NCBI RefSeq assembly: GCF_017356035.1
Contig: NZ_JAFIQX010000005.1
Coordinates: forward strand, 221,368 to 285,367
DNA length: 64,000 nt
Origin: Longitalea luteola
GTDB taxonomy: Bacteria > Bacteroidota > Bacteroidia > Chitinophagales > Chitinophagaceae
Reading direction: 5' to 3'
Numbering within the stretch: position 1 is the first letter of the stretch; the number at the start of each line of letters is the position of its first letter. The notes under the pieces were generated by a model. The model ran no database searches and was not told the origin of the DNA. It saw only the letters and a list, made by a program, of their open reading frames with translations. Shown here one piece after another: positions 16,203 to 25,324 of the stretch. The position numbers were made by a program, and so were the translations under genes.

Positions 16203-17570
16203 TTAATTCCCCAGTGCCTGAATGACATCATATTTGGTCACGATATGATAGTTCCCCAGCTCATCTTTGCTAAGCACGGCTCCATTGTCTTTATTGATCA
16301 ACGTGCGCAGCTTTTCAATAGGTGTATTGAAATCAACCACGGGGAAGGCGGGTTCCATAACGGTTGCTATGGCAGCATTTTTAATATCAGGATCGGAAAA
16401 TACTTTTTGGAACAAACCACTTTCACTGATGGCGCCAACGGGACCGCTGCCATTAATGACCGGAATATGCTCTATGTCGTATTTGCGCATCAGTTCCACT
16501 GCATCAGCTACGGTGTGTTCGGGTGCAATGGTGATGAGCTTCTGTTTGGCGGCGCGGCTGTTAATGATGTCTTTGCAGGTCTTTACATCCATAAAACCAC
16601 GTTCCATCATCCACTGGTCATTATATATTTTAGCTACATAGCGGCTGCCATGGTCGTGGAAGATACAAACCACCAGGTCGTCTTTTGTCAAAGGGAATTG
16701 GGCAGCAACCTGTAAAAGTCCCTGTACACAACTGCCTGCACTGTAGCCACAGAAAATGCCTTCGTCTTTGGCCAGGCGGCGGGCCATGATAGCCCCATCG
16801 CGGTCGGTCACCTGCTCAAAATGATCGATGACGCTCATGTCGTAATTCTCCGGCACAAAATCTTCACCAAAGCCTTCCGAGATATAGGGATGCACTTCAT
16901 TCATATCCACTTCGCCCGTGCGAAAGTATTTTGTAAGCAAAGAACCATACACATCGATCGCCCATATTTTGATATTGGGATTCTTTTCTTTCAGGAACAT
17001 AGCCACGCCTGTTACTGTGCCGCCCGTGCCGGCTGTACAAACCAGGTGAGTGATCTTTCCATCGGTTTGCTTCCAGATTTCCGGGCCGGTAGTTTCATAA
17101 TGGGCCAGCCGGTTAGCCAGGTTGTCATATTGATTACAGTGAAATGAATTGGGGATCTCTTTAGCCAGGCGGCGGGCTACTGAATAATAACTTCGGGGAT
17201 CATCTGGTTCAACATTGGTTGGACAAACAATTACTTCTGCGCCTACTGCCTTGAGGATATCTACTTTTTCTTTGGATTGTTTATCGGTTGTCGTGAAAAT
17301 GCATTTATATCCCTTTACACAGGCTGCCAGTGCCAGTCCCATGCCGGTATTACCGCTGGTGCATTCAATGATGGTTCCACCCGGTTTTAATTTTCCCTCC
17401 TGTTCGGCTACTTCGATCATCTTAATGGCCATGCGGTCCTTGATGGAGTTGCCCGGATTAAAATAATCTACTTTGGCAACCACGGTGGCAGGCAGCTGCC
17501 GGGTGATCTTGTTGAGCCTGATAAGTGGCGTATTTCCAATCGTTTCAAGAATATTATTTTTAATATCCAT
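16203..17570 (-). CDS. Cystathionine beta-synthase with C-terminal CBS domains
   Basis: A 455-residue PLP enzyme of the cysteine synthase/cystathionine beta-synthase family, condensing serine (or acetylserine) with homocysteine or sulfide. The PLP lysine is in PGNSIKDR (about residue 44), the phosphate/asparagine loop is TSGNTGMGLA, and the glycine-rich phosphate-binding loop is GTGGTVTG. The last 120 residues form two CBS domains (IAPEHTVADAVELMRKYDIEHIPV and the final repeat), which in relatives regulate activity by adenosyl ligands. The length matches CBS rather than a plain cysteine synthase. The TACCTTTG box at 17590-17597 (minus strand) supports the start. Confidence 0.88.
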   Translation of the reverse strand: MDIKNNILETIGNTPLIRLNKITRQLPATVVAKVDYFNPGNSIKDRMAIKMIEVAEQEGKLKPGGTIIECTSGNTGMGLALAACVKGYKCIFTTTDKQSKEKVDILKAVGAEVIVCPTNVEPDDPRSYYSVARRLAKEIPNSFHCNQYDNLANRLAHYETTGPEIWKQTDGKITHLVCTAGTGGTVTGVAMFLKEKNPNIKIWAIDVYGSLLTKYFRTGEVDMNEVHPYISEGFGEDFVPENYDMSVIDHFEQVTDRDGAIMARRLAKDEGIFCGYSAGSCVQGLLQVAAQFPLTKDDLVVCIFHDHGSRYVAKIYNDQWMMERGFMDVKTCKDIINSRAAKQKLITIAPEHTVADAVELMRKYDIEHIPVINGSGPVGAISESGLFQKVFSDPDIKNAAIATVMEPAFPVVDFNTPIEKLRTLINKDNGAVLSKDELGNYHIVTKYDVIQALGN

Positions 17571-17589
17571 GTCATGTAGTTTATGGTTT

Positions 17590-17597
17590 CAAAGGTA
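17590..17597 (-). promoter_or_regulatory. TAnnTTTG box for the cystathionine beta-synthase gene
   Basis: The minus strand reads TACCTTTG, 19 nt before the ATG at 17570. No TTG element is evident at -33. Confidence 0.6.
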
Positions 17598-17685
17598 AGG
17601 TTTTCCTTTCTGCCGCGGGGAGCGTGTTAATTTGGCAGGATTGTTTATTTAACATTCAGGTCGGGAAAGAGCGTTGATTCCAATG

Positions 17686-17693
17686 TAAATTTG
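17686..17693 (+). promoter_or_regulatory. TAnnTTTG box for the alpha/beta hydrolase gene
   Basis: TAAATTTG overlaps the TTG at 17691 that opens the longer frame, so translation must begin at ATG 17709 or 17712. Confidence 0.55.
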
Positions 17694-17708
17694 TACCGGG
17701 GGAACTTA

Positions 17709-18368
17709 ATGATGAAAGTGTATTTTATAAGCGGAATGGCTGCAGACAAGCGGGTATTTAAATACATACAATTACCAGCCAATTTTGAAGCCGTTTACCT
17801 GGATTGGATCACACCTGAAAAAGAAGAAACCCTGCCATCATACGCCCTGCGCCTGGCATCTGGCATCAATACCAATGAACCTTTTGCTCTGGTAGGTTTA
17901 TCATTTGGCGGCATGCTCGCTATAGAGATCGCCAAACAATATCATCCATCAGCAACCATACTTATTTCCAGTGTACCGGTATCGAACCAGTTACCAGGCT
18001 ATTTTCGCATGGCCGGTAAAATAGGATTACACAAACTGGTGCCGGTATCGTTATTGAAATCAGCAGCTGCTGCAAAACGATTCTTTACCCGCGAAAAGAA
18101 TGAGGTTAAAAAGTTATTAAGGCAGATCATCCACGAAAGCGATGATGATCTGATCCGCTGGAGCATGCATGCCATTTTGAACTGGCAAAATGAAACCGTT
18201 CCACAACCGGTATGGCATATTCATGGAACGAGAGATGAAATTCTGCCGGTAAAATTTACACAGCCCACACATGTGATTCAGAAAGAAGGTCACATGATGA
18301 TCATGACGGCGCCGCATCTTGTCAATGAATTTCTCCAAAAAGCACTTATTGAGGGAAGCAGGTCTTAA
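17709..18368 (+). CDS. Alpha/beta hydrolase
   Basis: A 219-residue soluble alpha/beta hydrolase. The nucleophile elbow is GLSFGG, with the serine near residue 66. The acid is probably the Asp of GTRDEILP near 180, and the histidine is in EGHMMIM near 200. The lid region is short and basic (AAAAKRFFTREKNEVKKLL). Its length and HIHGTRD motif resemble small esterase/lipase-like hydrolases. The substrate is unknown. It diverges from the cystathionine beta-synthase gene and has its own promoter box. Confidence 0.75.
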   Translation: MMKVYFISGMAADKRVFKYIQLPANFEAVYLDWITPEKEETLPSYALRLASGINTNEPFALVGLSFGGMLAIEIAKQYHPSATILISSVPVSNQLPGYFRMAGKIGLHKLVPVSLLKSAAAAKRFFTREKNEVKKLLRQIIHESDDDLIRWSMHAILNWQNETVPQPVWHIHGTRDEILPVKFTQPTHVIQKEGHMMIMTAPHLVNEFLQKALIEGSRS

Positions 18369-18490
18369 CTGGTGCTTTCCATGTCCGATTGGTTTGCTTT
18401 TTGCTACATCCACTCTCGCCTGAGTGGGAGGGAACAAAGGCCTACCGTGATGGGTGACAGGCATGTAGTAAAATACCATTTTTTTTCTTA

Positions 18491-18565
18491 ATGAAAAAGC
18501 CGGCAAGATTAATTCTGGTGATGGCCGCTTCAACCTTTATATGTTATAATTTTGATCAGACCTAA
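18491..18565 (+). CDS. Possible 24-residue hydrophobic peptide
   Basis: ATG at 18491 opens a 24-codon frame beginning MKKPARLILVM, with a hydrophobic stretch and a single Cys (STFICYN), recalling the start of a lipoprotein signal. It could be a gene remnant. It lies in the 368-nt gap between the hydrolase gene and tex. The same gap holds a T-run at 18479-18486 and a GGAAGTC-type array at about 18652-18690. No supporting homology is known to me. Confidence 0.2.
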   Translation: MKKPARLILVMAASTFICYNFDQT

Positions 18566-18635
18566 TAAAATAGGTTACGTTTTTCGGAAAAAAATGTTGT
18601 TGGTAAAAACAAGTTTTTTCTTTGTTTTGATGCCT

Positions 18636-18643
18636 TACATTTG
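18636..18643 (+). promoter_or_regulatory. TAnnTTTG box for tex
   Basis: TACATTTG lies 93 nt upstream of the tex ATG. A family B repeat (GGAAGCC/GGAAGTC words, 18652-18690) lies between it and the start codon, in the presumed 5' UTR. Confidence 0.5.
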
Positions 18644-18736
18644 CGACCCCTTTACCGGAAGCCGGAGATTGGAAGTCAGCAGCCGGCGAAGGGGATAGCA
18701 GGTTAATCGAAATTAAAAAACTGCAAATTCTAATAG

Positions 18737-21013
18737 ATGGAAGTAAAGTACATTCAGAAGATCGCTGAAAAATTATCATTCAGCATTAAGCAGATCACCA
18801 ATATTCACCAGTTGCAAAGTGAAGGTGCTACCATTCCGTTCATGGCCCGTTACCGGAAGGAAGCGACCGGCAACATGGATGAAGTGGGTATCACCCAGGT
18901 GGTTGAACAGATCGCTTATTTTTCTGAACTGGATAAGCGCAAAGAAACAGTTGTTAAAACGATAGAAGGCCTCGGAAAATTAACACCCGAGCTGAAAGAA
19001 CGCATAGAGAACTGTTTCGACGCTACGGAGCTGGAGGATATTTATCTGCCGTACAAACCCAAACGCAAAACAAGAGCTACGCAGGCCATTGAAAAAGGAC
19101 TGGAGCCTTTGGCGAAACTGGTATTTGAACAGGGCAATGAAAATCCTGATGAAGAAGCTGCCAAATTCCTGAATGAGCAGGTTAAAGATATTAAAGAGGC
19201 CATGCAGGGCGCCCGCGATATCATTGCAGAATGGGTGAGTGAAAATGAGCAGGCGCGTAATAAGGTGCGTCAGCAGTTCACCGAAACAGCCAGGCTGACG
19301 TCGAAAGTACTAAGCAGCAAAAAAGAAGAAGAGGAAGCACAGAAATACCGTGATTACTTTGAGTTCAATGAGAACCTGGCTGACAGTCCTTCTCACCGCA
19401 TACTGGCTATACGCCGTGCCGAGAAAGAAGGTTACCTGGTTATGGATATCAATATCGACAAACAAACCGCTATTGATGAGTTGAACAGGACCTTTGTGAA
19501 AAACAACAACCCGTTTGCCAATGAGGTTAAGAAAGCGATCGATGATTCATTCGATCGTTTATTGAAACCATCTATCGAAAACGAGTTCCGCCTGGCCAGC
19601 AAGAACAAAGCCGACGAAGAAGCTATCCAGGTGTTTACCGAGAACCTGCGTCAGCTGTTGCTGGCTTCACCTTTGGGCTCGAAGAGAGTACTGGCGCTTG
19701 ACCCCGGTTTCCGTACCGGTTGTAAAGTCGTATGTCTCGATGCGCAAGGTAATCTTTTGCACAATACAGCTATCTATCCACACCCGCCACAGAACGAATG
19801 GCAGAAGAGTGTAGCTGAAATAAAATTCCTGGTCGACAAATACGATATCGAGGCCATTGGTGTTGGAAATGGAACAGCAGGCCGCGAGACTGAACAACTC
19901 GTACGAAGCATCGATTATGGCAAACCGGTAAGCGTATTCCAGGTGAATGAAAGCGGCGCTTCTATTTATTCTGCTTCAGAAGTTGCCCGTGAAGAATTCC
20001 CTGATCATGATGTAACGGTTCGTGGCGCCGTAAGTATTGGCCGCCGTTTACTCGATCCGCTGAGTGAACTGGTAAAGATCGATCCCAAATCGATCGGTGT
20101 TGGCCAGTACCAGCACGATGTTAACCAAACCCGCCTGAAGGAAGCATTGGACAGGGTAGTAGAAAGTGCGGTGAACTTTGTAGGCGTTGATGTGAACACA
20201 GCTTCCAAACACCTGCTGGTGTATGTTTCCGGTTTAAGCAATACGCTGGCTAAAAATATTGTTGAATACCGCGCCAAGAACGGTCCATTCAAAACCCGTG
20301 AAGAATTGAAGAAAGTGCCTATGATGGGACCCAAATCGTTCGAACAGTGCGCAGGGTTCTTACGTATTCCCGGGGCTGAAAATCCGCTGGATAATTCTTC
20401 CGTGCATCCGGAGAGCTATCATGTAGTTGAAGCCATGGCGAAGGATCTGCAGGCGTCGCTTGAAGACCTGATCAAAAAAGCCGATCTGCGTAAAAAGATC
20501 AATAAAAGACAATACATCAACGAAAGCATTGGTGAATACACCATCGATGATATTTTGAAAGAGCTGGAAAAACCTGGTCGCGACCCGCGCGCCCCGATCG
20601 AGGAATTCCGCTTCGATGACACCATCAAAGCCATCGAGGATGTAAAACCCGGCATGACAGTGCCCGGCATCATTACCAATATCACCAACTTTGGTGTGTT
20701 TGTCGACATTGGTGTTAAACAGGATGGTCTCGTGCATATTTCCCAGCTGAGCAATACCTATGTTTCTGATCCCAACGAAGTGGTGAAGCTGCAACAGAAG
20801 GTGATGGTTACCGTTACTGAAGTGGATGTGCCCCGTAAAAGGATCTCCCTTACCATGAAGGATCAGGCGAAAGGTGGCGGCGGTGAAAGACGCAGTGGCG
20901 GCAGTGGCGATCGTAAGCCGGCAGCTGGCGGAAAGGGCCAGCCGAAGAAACAGGAGCCGCTGAATCCGTTCCAGGCGAAGCTGGCTGAGTTGAAGAAGAA
21001 GTTTAATGATTAG
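18737..21013 (+). CDS. tex: Tex family RNA-binding transcription accessory protein
   Basis: A 758-residue Tex/YhgF protein, close to the usual length. Order of parts: N-terminal helical Tex domain with PFMARYRKEATGNMDE near residue 35; a YqgF/RNase H-like domain with LALDPGFRTGCK near 325; helix-hairpin-helix repeats (KNIVEYRAKNGPFKTREEL near 515); and a C-terminal S1 domain (KPGMTVPGIITNITNFGVFVDIG from about 640 to 710). A Gly/Arg/Lys-rich tail follows. Tex binds nucleic acids and affects transcription; its exact role is unsettled. The gene is monocistronic with a terminator at 21071-21105. Confidence 0.93.
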   Translation: MEVKYIQKIAEKLSFSIKQITNIHQLQSEGATIPFMARYRKEATGNMDEVGITQVVEQIAYFSELDKRKETVVKTIEGLGKLTPELKERIENCFDATELEDIYLPYKPKRKTRATQAIEKGLEPLAKLVFEQGNENPDEEAAKFLNEQVKDIKEAMQGARDIIAEWVSENEQARNKVRQQFTETARLTSKVLSSKKEEEEAQKYRDYFEFNENLADSPSHRILAIRRAEKEGYLVMDINIDKQTAIDELNRTFVKNNNPFANEVKKAIDDSFDRLLKPSIENEFRLASKNKADEEAIQVFTENLRQLLLASPLGSKRVLALDPGFRTGCKVVCLDAQGNLLHNTAIYPHPPQNEWQKSVAEIKFLVDKYDIEAIGVGNGTAGRETEQLVRSIDYGKPVSVFQVNESGASIYSASEVAREEFPDHDVTVRGAVSIGRRLLDPLSELVKIDPKSIGVGQYQHDVNQTRLKEALDRVVESAVNFVGVDVNTASKHLLVYVSGLSNTLAKNIVEYRAKNGPFKTREELKKVPMMGPKSFEQCAGFLRIPGAENPLDNSSVHPESYHVVEAMAKDLQASLEDLIKKADLRKKINKRQYINESIGEYTIDDILKELEKPGRDPRAPIEEFRFDDTIKAIEDVKPGMTVPGIITNITNFGVFVDIGVKQDGLVHISQLSNTYVSDPNEVVKLQQKVMVTVTEVDVPRKRISLTMKDQAKGGGGERRSGGSGDRKPAAGGKGQPKKQEPLNPFQAKLAELKKKFND

Positions 21014-21056
21014 TTGACCAGTTAACCAGTTAACCAGTTGACCAGTTAACTAGTTG
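21014..21056. repeat. 8-nt AGTTAACC array (family F)
   Basis: Tandem AGTTAACC, AGTTGACC, AGTTAACT words with an 8-nt period start directly at the tex stop codon. The same family forms a near-perfect palindrome at 37345-37374. Confidence 0.65.
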
Positions 21057-21070
21057 AAGAGCGAAATATA

Positions 21071-21105
21071 AAAAGGCCTCTGCTGATAGCGGAGGCTTTT
21101 TGCTT
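21071..21105 (+). terminator. tex terminator
   Basis: AAAAGGCCTC-GC pairs with GC-GAGGCTTTT around TGATA, ending in five T residues. It is also usable in the reverse direction. Confidence 0.75.
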
Positions 21106-21107
21106 TA

Positions 21108-21215
21108 TGTCGTTAATCGGCAATCGGGCGCCTGCAATAAAATTCGGGCGGCGCAGAATCCTATATTGATCCGGATAATCGCGAGCCACTCAGCATTCAC
21201 CACTCACCACTCACG
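21108..21215. repeat. Family C words and a family A array with GGCTCGCGA end
   Basis: 21108-21130 holds AATCGGC words of family C. 21179-21215 reads on the minus strand GGTGAGT, GGTGAAT, GCTGAGT and ends GGCTCGCGAT, one of the clearest examples of the conserved family A terminus. The array touches the end of the anti-sigma gene. Confidence 0.6.
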
Positions 21216-21735
21216 ACCTCTTACTTTCCATTTTAGATTTACGGAAATTCAGGTAACGATCCAGCAACACCAACCCCAGCACTACATTGATCATCATGAA
21301 TAGGGTGGTGTAGGTACTATTAATAAAGCGGCCGGGGTCTACATGGCTGAGCTTACCAAAGTTGATCGCAGAAGAGCTGACGGAACTGCCGGCCGACCAG
21401 TTCACCTGGGTTAAACAGGCCACCAGCAATACAATGATGCTGCAGATAAAAAAACCGGCAATGCCCCAGATGATCCGTTTATTGATGTATGATCTGGCAG
21501 CAGGGGCTATATGATGTTTGCTGATAGATTCCATGATGTTCTGGGTGAACCGCATGGAGGGTTCGTCCAGCTCGAGGTGACTCAGCATGTCCTGTAATTG
21601 CAGCAGTTCCTCGTATTTGGTTTTCCATTCCTGGTTGGTAGTTATCAATTGTTCAATAAACAAGCGGTCCTCAGCACTGCCTGCGCCGTCGATATACTCC
21701 CACAAACGTTCCTCTATATGTTGTTGCTTGTTCAT
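21211..21735 (-). CDS. Anti-sigma-factor-like membrane protein
   Basis: A 174-residue protein with a soluble N-terminal half (residues 1-85) and two transmembrane segments (about 90-112, IIWGIAGFFICSIIVLLVA, and 142-162). The N-terminal helices with the WEYIDG phrase match the small anti-sigma proteins that pair with ECF sigma factors. The ECF sigma gene ends 32 nt upstream on the same strand, the classic order for a sigma/anti-sigma pair. No zinc-binding HxxxCxxC motif is seen, so it is not a ZAS-type anti-sigma. Function is inferred mainly from context. Confidence 0.65.
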   Translation of the reverse strand: MNKQQHIEERLWEYIDGAGSAEDRLFIEQLITTNQEWKTKYEELLQLQDMLSHLELDEPSMRFTQNIMESISKHHIAPAARSYINKRIIWGIAGFFICSIIVLLVACLTQVNWSAGSSVSSSAINFGKLSHVDPGRFINSTYTTLFMMINVVLGLVLLDRYLNFRKSKMESKRS

Positions 21736-21767
21736 AGTTGTGTTTTTACGCGTTAATTTTTAACCGG

Positions 21768-22352
21768 CTAATCCCTCAGCTCTTCAACGACTTCTGCAAA
21801 ATGTTTTTCCATTTTCTCTTTCAACCGTTGCCGTGCGCGGTGCAGTTTTACCTTGGCGGTATTGGGATCGATACCCAGGATACGGCCGATCTCTTCCAGG
21901 CTTTGTTCAGCCTGGTAAAACAGGGTAATGATCCGGGCGTCATCAACACTCAATAACCGCATGGCTTCCTGTATGGCCTGCGCTTTGGATTTCTGTTCTA
22001 CCTGGTTGGCGCGGAAAGCCGAATTCTGATTGTCTGCCACCTCAAACACCCGTTCGTTATCGAGTGAATGCACCGGTATTCTTTTTTTGCGTAAAAAAGT
22101 GATACAGGTGGTGGTGACAATAGTATACAACCAGGTGCTGAATTTTGAATCGCCGCGGAAATCGGCGAGGCTCCGGTAAGCTTTGACAAACACGTCCTGG
22201 GCTATTTCCTCGGCATCTTCCCGGGCAGGGGTATAGCGCAAGGTTATGGTAAAAACGAAATTCTGGTATCGCTTTACCAATTCAGCATACATAGCCTGGT
22301 CGCCTTTCAGTACCCTGCTAATGATCTCAGTATCACCCGGTCCGGTTTGCAT
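21768..22352 (-). CDS. ECF-type RNA polymerase sigma factor
   Basis: A 194-residue sigma-70 family factor with region 2 (MYAELVKRYQNFVFTITLR ... AEEIAQDVFVKAYRSLADFR ... FSTWLYTIV) and region 4 (LLSVDDARIITLFYQAEQSLEEIGRILG, helix-turn-helix near residues 150-180). It would direct RNA polymerase to a regulon controlled by the adjacent membrane anti-sigma. A TTG at 22379 gives nine extra residues, but the ATG at 22352 (MQTGPGD) starts at the normal position for the family. It is divergent from the DUF6249-like membrane gene at 22581, a possible target. Confidence 0.88.
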   Translation of the reverse strand: MQTGPGDTEIISRVLKGDQAMYAELVKRYQNFVFTITLRYTPAREDAEEIAQDVFVKAYRSLADFRGDSKFSTWLYTIVTTTCITFLRKKRIPVHSLDNERVFEVADNQNSAFRANQVEQKSKAQAIQEAMRLLSVDDARIITLFYQAEQSLEEIGRILGIDPNTAKVKLHRARQRLKEKMEKHFAEVVEELRD

Positions 22353-22580
22353 TATTAACGGTATGACGATGTAAGACAAATAAAGGTTACAGGCTTTGGC
22401 GCATTAGCTGTGCCGGAATCGGGCAGGTTTGATTATCAGTCGTTTATTTAGAAGGCTTATTACAGAACTGTTCGGTTTTGATACTTTTCTGTTCATTTAT
22501 GAAATAAATTGACCGGTTAGCCTGTAACCTGCCGGCAACAGCTGTAGTCATAGATGTATAGAACTTAAAAAATATACATT

Positions 22581-22943
22581 ATGGATAAAGGAATATTAGC
22601 GATCATCTGGTTGATCATCTCTTCTTTGGGATTGTTGATCATGATCTTTGGCATCAGGTATTTGATCAGCCGTGAAAACCTGGCCATGCTTGAAAAAGGA
22701 CTGAACCCCCGGGACAAGATCAACCGGCCGGCGCCATATACCAATCTGAAATGGGGTTTGCTGCTGTTTGGCGCAGGTTTGGGACTGGCCCTGTCTTATT
22801 TTATTACGCAGTACATGCTGCACGATTATGAGAACCCGGCATTGTGGTTTGCCTTTATTGCCATGGGCGGTGGTACGGGCTTGATAGCTTCTTACCGGAT
22901 CGAGAAGAAAGAGTTATACCCCCCTAACCCCGCGGCCCCCTGA
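22581..22943 (+). CDS. Small membrane protein, DUF6249-like
   Basis: A 120-residue protein with three hydrophobic segments: residues 4-27 (ILAIIWLIISSLGLLIMIFG), 57-78 and 86-106. The linker ENLAMLEKGLNP is typical of the Bacteroidota DUF6249 family, often found beside ECF sigma genes. Function is unknown. It diverges from the ECF sigma gene, which suggests it may be autoregulated with that system. A family B/A repeat and a terminator follow. Confidence 0.65.
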   Translation: MDKGILAIIWLIISSLGLLIMIFGIRYLISRENLAMLEKGLNPRDKINRPAPYTNLKWGLLLFGAGLGLALSYFITQYMLHDYENPALWFAFIAMGGGTGLIASYRIEKKELYPPNPAAP

Positions 22944-22945
22944 AC

Positions 22946-23009
22946 CGAAGTCAGAGGTCGGAAGTCACCATTGACCATTCACCATTGACCATTGACCATT
23001 CAGCATTTC
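22946..23009. repeat. Family B and family A arrays
   Basis: 22946-22965 holds GAAGTCAGAGGTCGGAAGTC words. 22966-23009 is a minus-strand GGTCAAT/GGTGAAT array. They lie between the membrane protein gene and its terminator. Confidence 0.6.
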
Positions 23010-23039
23010 ACCTCATAACCCAACAATCAACAAAATGAA

Positions 23040-23066
23040 AAAGCCCCGAATGTAATCCGGGGCTTT
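23040..23066. terminator. Bidirectional terminator between convergent genes
   Basis: AAAGCCCCG and CGGGGCTTT form a perfect 9-bp stem with a 9-nt loop, between the plus-strand DUF6249-like gene and the minus-strand S41 protease gene. Confidence 0.75.
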
Positions 23067-23130
23067 CTTGTTATAAAAATCTTATTACTTTTCGATCTGT
23101 AACCTGTAACTCCCCTTTAAGGGTGGGTTT

Positions 23131-24717
23131 TTATTTTTTCATTTCCGCCAACGCCCTGGTCAGCGCTGCATCATCGGTGTTACTAACCTCGTAATAACCT
23201 TCCATGCGCCAGATCTGACGGGCCAGCCAGGTCTTGATGCGTTTCTCGATCTCCAGTTTATCGCGTTCGGGTACGTTCTGTACGTTCACGGCGTTTTTGC
23301 CGGCATAGTTTACCAGGCTGTTCCAGGCAGTGCGGGTATCGGTAAAACGACGCGCAAAATCAGCCGGGTTCTTGAACTGGTCGAAATACGACTTGTTCTG
23401 CTGGTAGTAGATGTAAATGAATTTGCTGAACAACTGGTTGTCGAACAGCACATACACGTTGCTCGAGAAAGTAGCCGTATCGAAAGGAATAAATACGTCG
23501 GGTGTAATGCCACCGCCACCATATACGATCCTGCCGCTTTTGGTCTTGTAGGCCGGACCATTATGTTTGGCAACGGTATCGCCATTCACCAGCTCGCCGT
23601 TCTCGAAACGTTCAGCCAGTTCATCATTATAAGCAGCACGGCCCCGGTTATACGGCTTTTGAATATTCCGGCCAATAGGAGTATAATACCGGGCCACAGT
23701 TAAGCGCAGCGCCGATCCATCACTGAGGTCATATTGTTCCTGTACGAGGCCCTTGCCAAAGGTGCGGCGCCCAATAATGGTAGCACGGTCCCAGTCCTGC
23801 AGGGCGCCGGCCACTACTTCACTCGCGCTGGCAGAGCTTTCATCAACCAGCAGTACCAGCTTGCCGGTTTCAAACAGCCCCGGGCGTTTACAATGGTATT
23901 CTATTTTTTCCTGCTTGTTACCTTGTGTGTATACGATCAGGCGGTCATTGCCCAGGAACTCATCAACTATGTCGGTAGCTTCAGTGAGTATACCACCACC
24001 ATTGCCGCGCAGGTCGAAAATAAGTTTGGTCATGCCTTTCGCCTGCAGGGTTTCCATGGCCTTCATGAATTCCTCATAGGTGGTGCCCGAGAACTTGTTC
24101 AGGTGTATGTACCCGGTGGAGGTATCGATCATATAAGCCGCATCCACTGAGTACAGAGGAATGGTTCCGCGGGTAATGGACGTTTTTATTTGTTTGCCAG
24201 CGCGTAAAACGGTCACTTCAACCTTGCTGCCGCCTACGCCCCGCAGAAAGTTCTTTATTTTATCGGCGTTGATAGACTTGCCTGTTACCACCGAGTCGCC
24301 TACTTTCAGGAACTTATCACCCACCTGCAAGCCGGCTTTGTCGCTGGGCCCGTCAGCCAGCACATTGGTTACATGAACAGTATCGTCGATGATGAAGAAC
24401 TCAACTCCGATGCCTTCAAAATTTCCTTGCAGGTCTTCGTTTATTTCTTCAACGTTAGAAGCAGGAATAAAAACCGAGTGCGGATCGAGGTGAGCGAGCA
24501 TAGCCTGTACGGCGTCTTCGGTCAGGCTGTCGGTATTAACCTTGTCGACATATTTCAAATTGACCAGGTCAACCACTTCCTGTAGCACAGAACGTTTACC
24601 ACTGTTGAAAATACCGCGGGAGCTGGGGACGTTCTGCCTTAAAGCCGAACCGATGAACATGCCCAGGATCAATACAAGAGAAAATAACAGTGGCATCCAT
24701 ACTTGAAGTCTTTTCAT
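23131..24717 (-). CDS. S41 family C-terminal processing peptidase (CtpA-like)
   Basis: A 528-residue periplasmic serine protease. It has an N-terminal signal/anchor (residues 8-25), a PDZ domain at about 85-170 (GIGVEFFIIDDTVHVTNVLADGPSDKAGL) and an S41 catalytic domain. The serine is in DESSASASE near residue 300 and the lysine in RRTFGKGLVQ about 25 residues later. It resembles Ctp/tail-specific proteases that trim envelope proteins after a PDZ-bound C-terminus. Downstream genes are convergent. Upstream (24718 onward) lies a long repeat array instead of a recognisable promoter. Confidence 0.9.
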   Translation of the reverse strand: MKRLQVWMPLLFSLVLILGMFIGSALRQNVPSSRGIFNSGKRSVLQEVVDLVNLKYVDKVNTDSLTEDAVQAMLAHLDPHSVFIPASNVEEINEDLQGNFEGIGVEFFIIDDTVHVTNVLADGPSDKAGLQVGDKFLKVGDSVVTGKSINADKIKNFLRGVGGSKVEVTVLRAGKQIKTSITRGTIPLYSVDAAYMIDTSTGYIHLNKFSGTTYEEFMKAMETLQAKGMTKLIFDLRGNGGGILTEATDIVDEFLGNDRLIVYTQGNKQEKIEYHCKRPGLFETGKLVLLVDESSASASEVVAGALQDWDRATIIGRRTFGKGLVQEQYDLSDGSALRLTVARYYTPIGRNIQKPYNRGRAAYNDELAERFENGELVNGDTVAKHNGPAYKTKSGRIVYGGGGITPDVFIPFDTATFSSNVYVLFDNQLFSKFIYIYYQQNKSYFDQFKNPADFARRFTDTRTAWNSLVNYAGKNAVNVQNVPERDKLEIEKRIKTWLARQIWRMEGYYEVSNTDDAALTRALAEMKK

Positions 24718-24747
24718 CTGCTTTATATAGTTATGTTTTAATAAGGC

Positions 24748-24945
24748 CGGTGAAATTAAGCTGAACGCTTAACGCTGAAGGCTTAACGCCGTCCTCCGAA
24801 ATACCTTCTTCCCGAATAATTTCGAAAAGTCCGAAATTAAGCTGAACGCTTAACGCTTTTCTCCGAATACGTTCAAACCGAATAATTTCGAGAGCCTGAA
24901 GTTCGGTTTCGGCGTTCAGCATTGTGCGTTCCGCGTTTAGCGCCT
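24748..24945. repeat. 7-nt CTTAACG/CTGAACG array (family I) with long direct repeats
   Basis: Words CTGAACG, CTTAACG and CTGAAGG with a 7-nt period recur. GAAATTAAGCTGAACGCTTA occurs at 24752 and again at 24833, and CCGAATAATTTCGA at 24812 and 24878, so a block of roughly 66-81 nt is imperfectly duplicated. An inverted counterpart (GCGTTCAGCATTGTGCGTTC) follows near 24915. The rest of the gap to 25324 shows CCTGCC/GGCAGG inverted words at 24944-24984, a near-consensus TACCTTCG box at 25247-25254, and nothing else. Confidence 0.6.
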
Positions 24946-25324
24946 GCCCGCCGGCCCGAAGCTACGCAAAGGCGCAGCAGGCAGGTTGAGCATTTTGCGT
25001 ACTGTAAGTGAATTTGCCGGAGCAGCAAAGAAACAGCATCGCAAGGGATAGAAATCTATAAATTTTCGGCGAAGTTCATAATTAATTTGCAAGAAACAGC
25101 TTTTTGTTTTGAATGGTTACAGACCGCATGGTTCCGGTACTTTTAACCAATAGCCGATGGGGGAAGGCAGCGTAGAGACGGGCTGCTTGCGTTTTTGTGC
25201 AAGGTATATGCCTGGCTTTCAGCATGGTTGTTTCAGGTATGCGCCTTACCTTCGCAGGATGGCTATGTGTATAAATGAGCCTGTAACAAGAGTTTGGAAA
25301 TTATACGACTAAACGGTTATAAAT

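Noticed and set aside
18400-18490. Possible riboswitch-like structure (GCCTG ... CAGGC, then T-run)
   Set aside because: Pairing is short, I recognise no riboswitch core, and no matching downstream metabolic gene follows; kept only as an unexplained segment.
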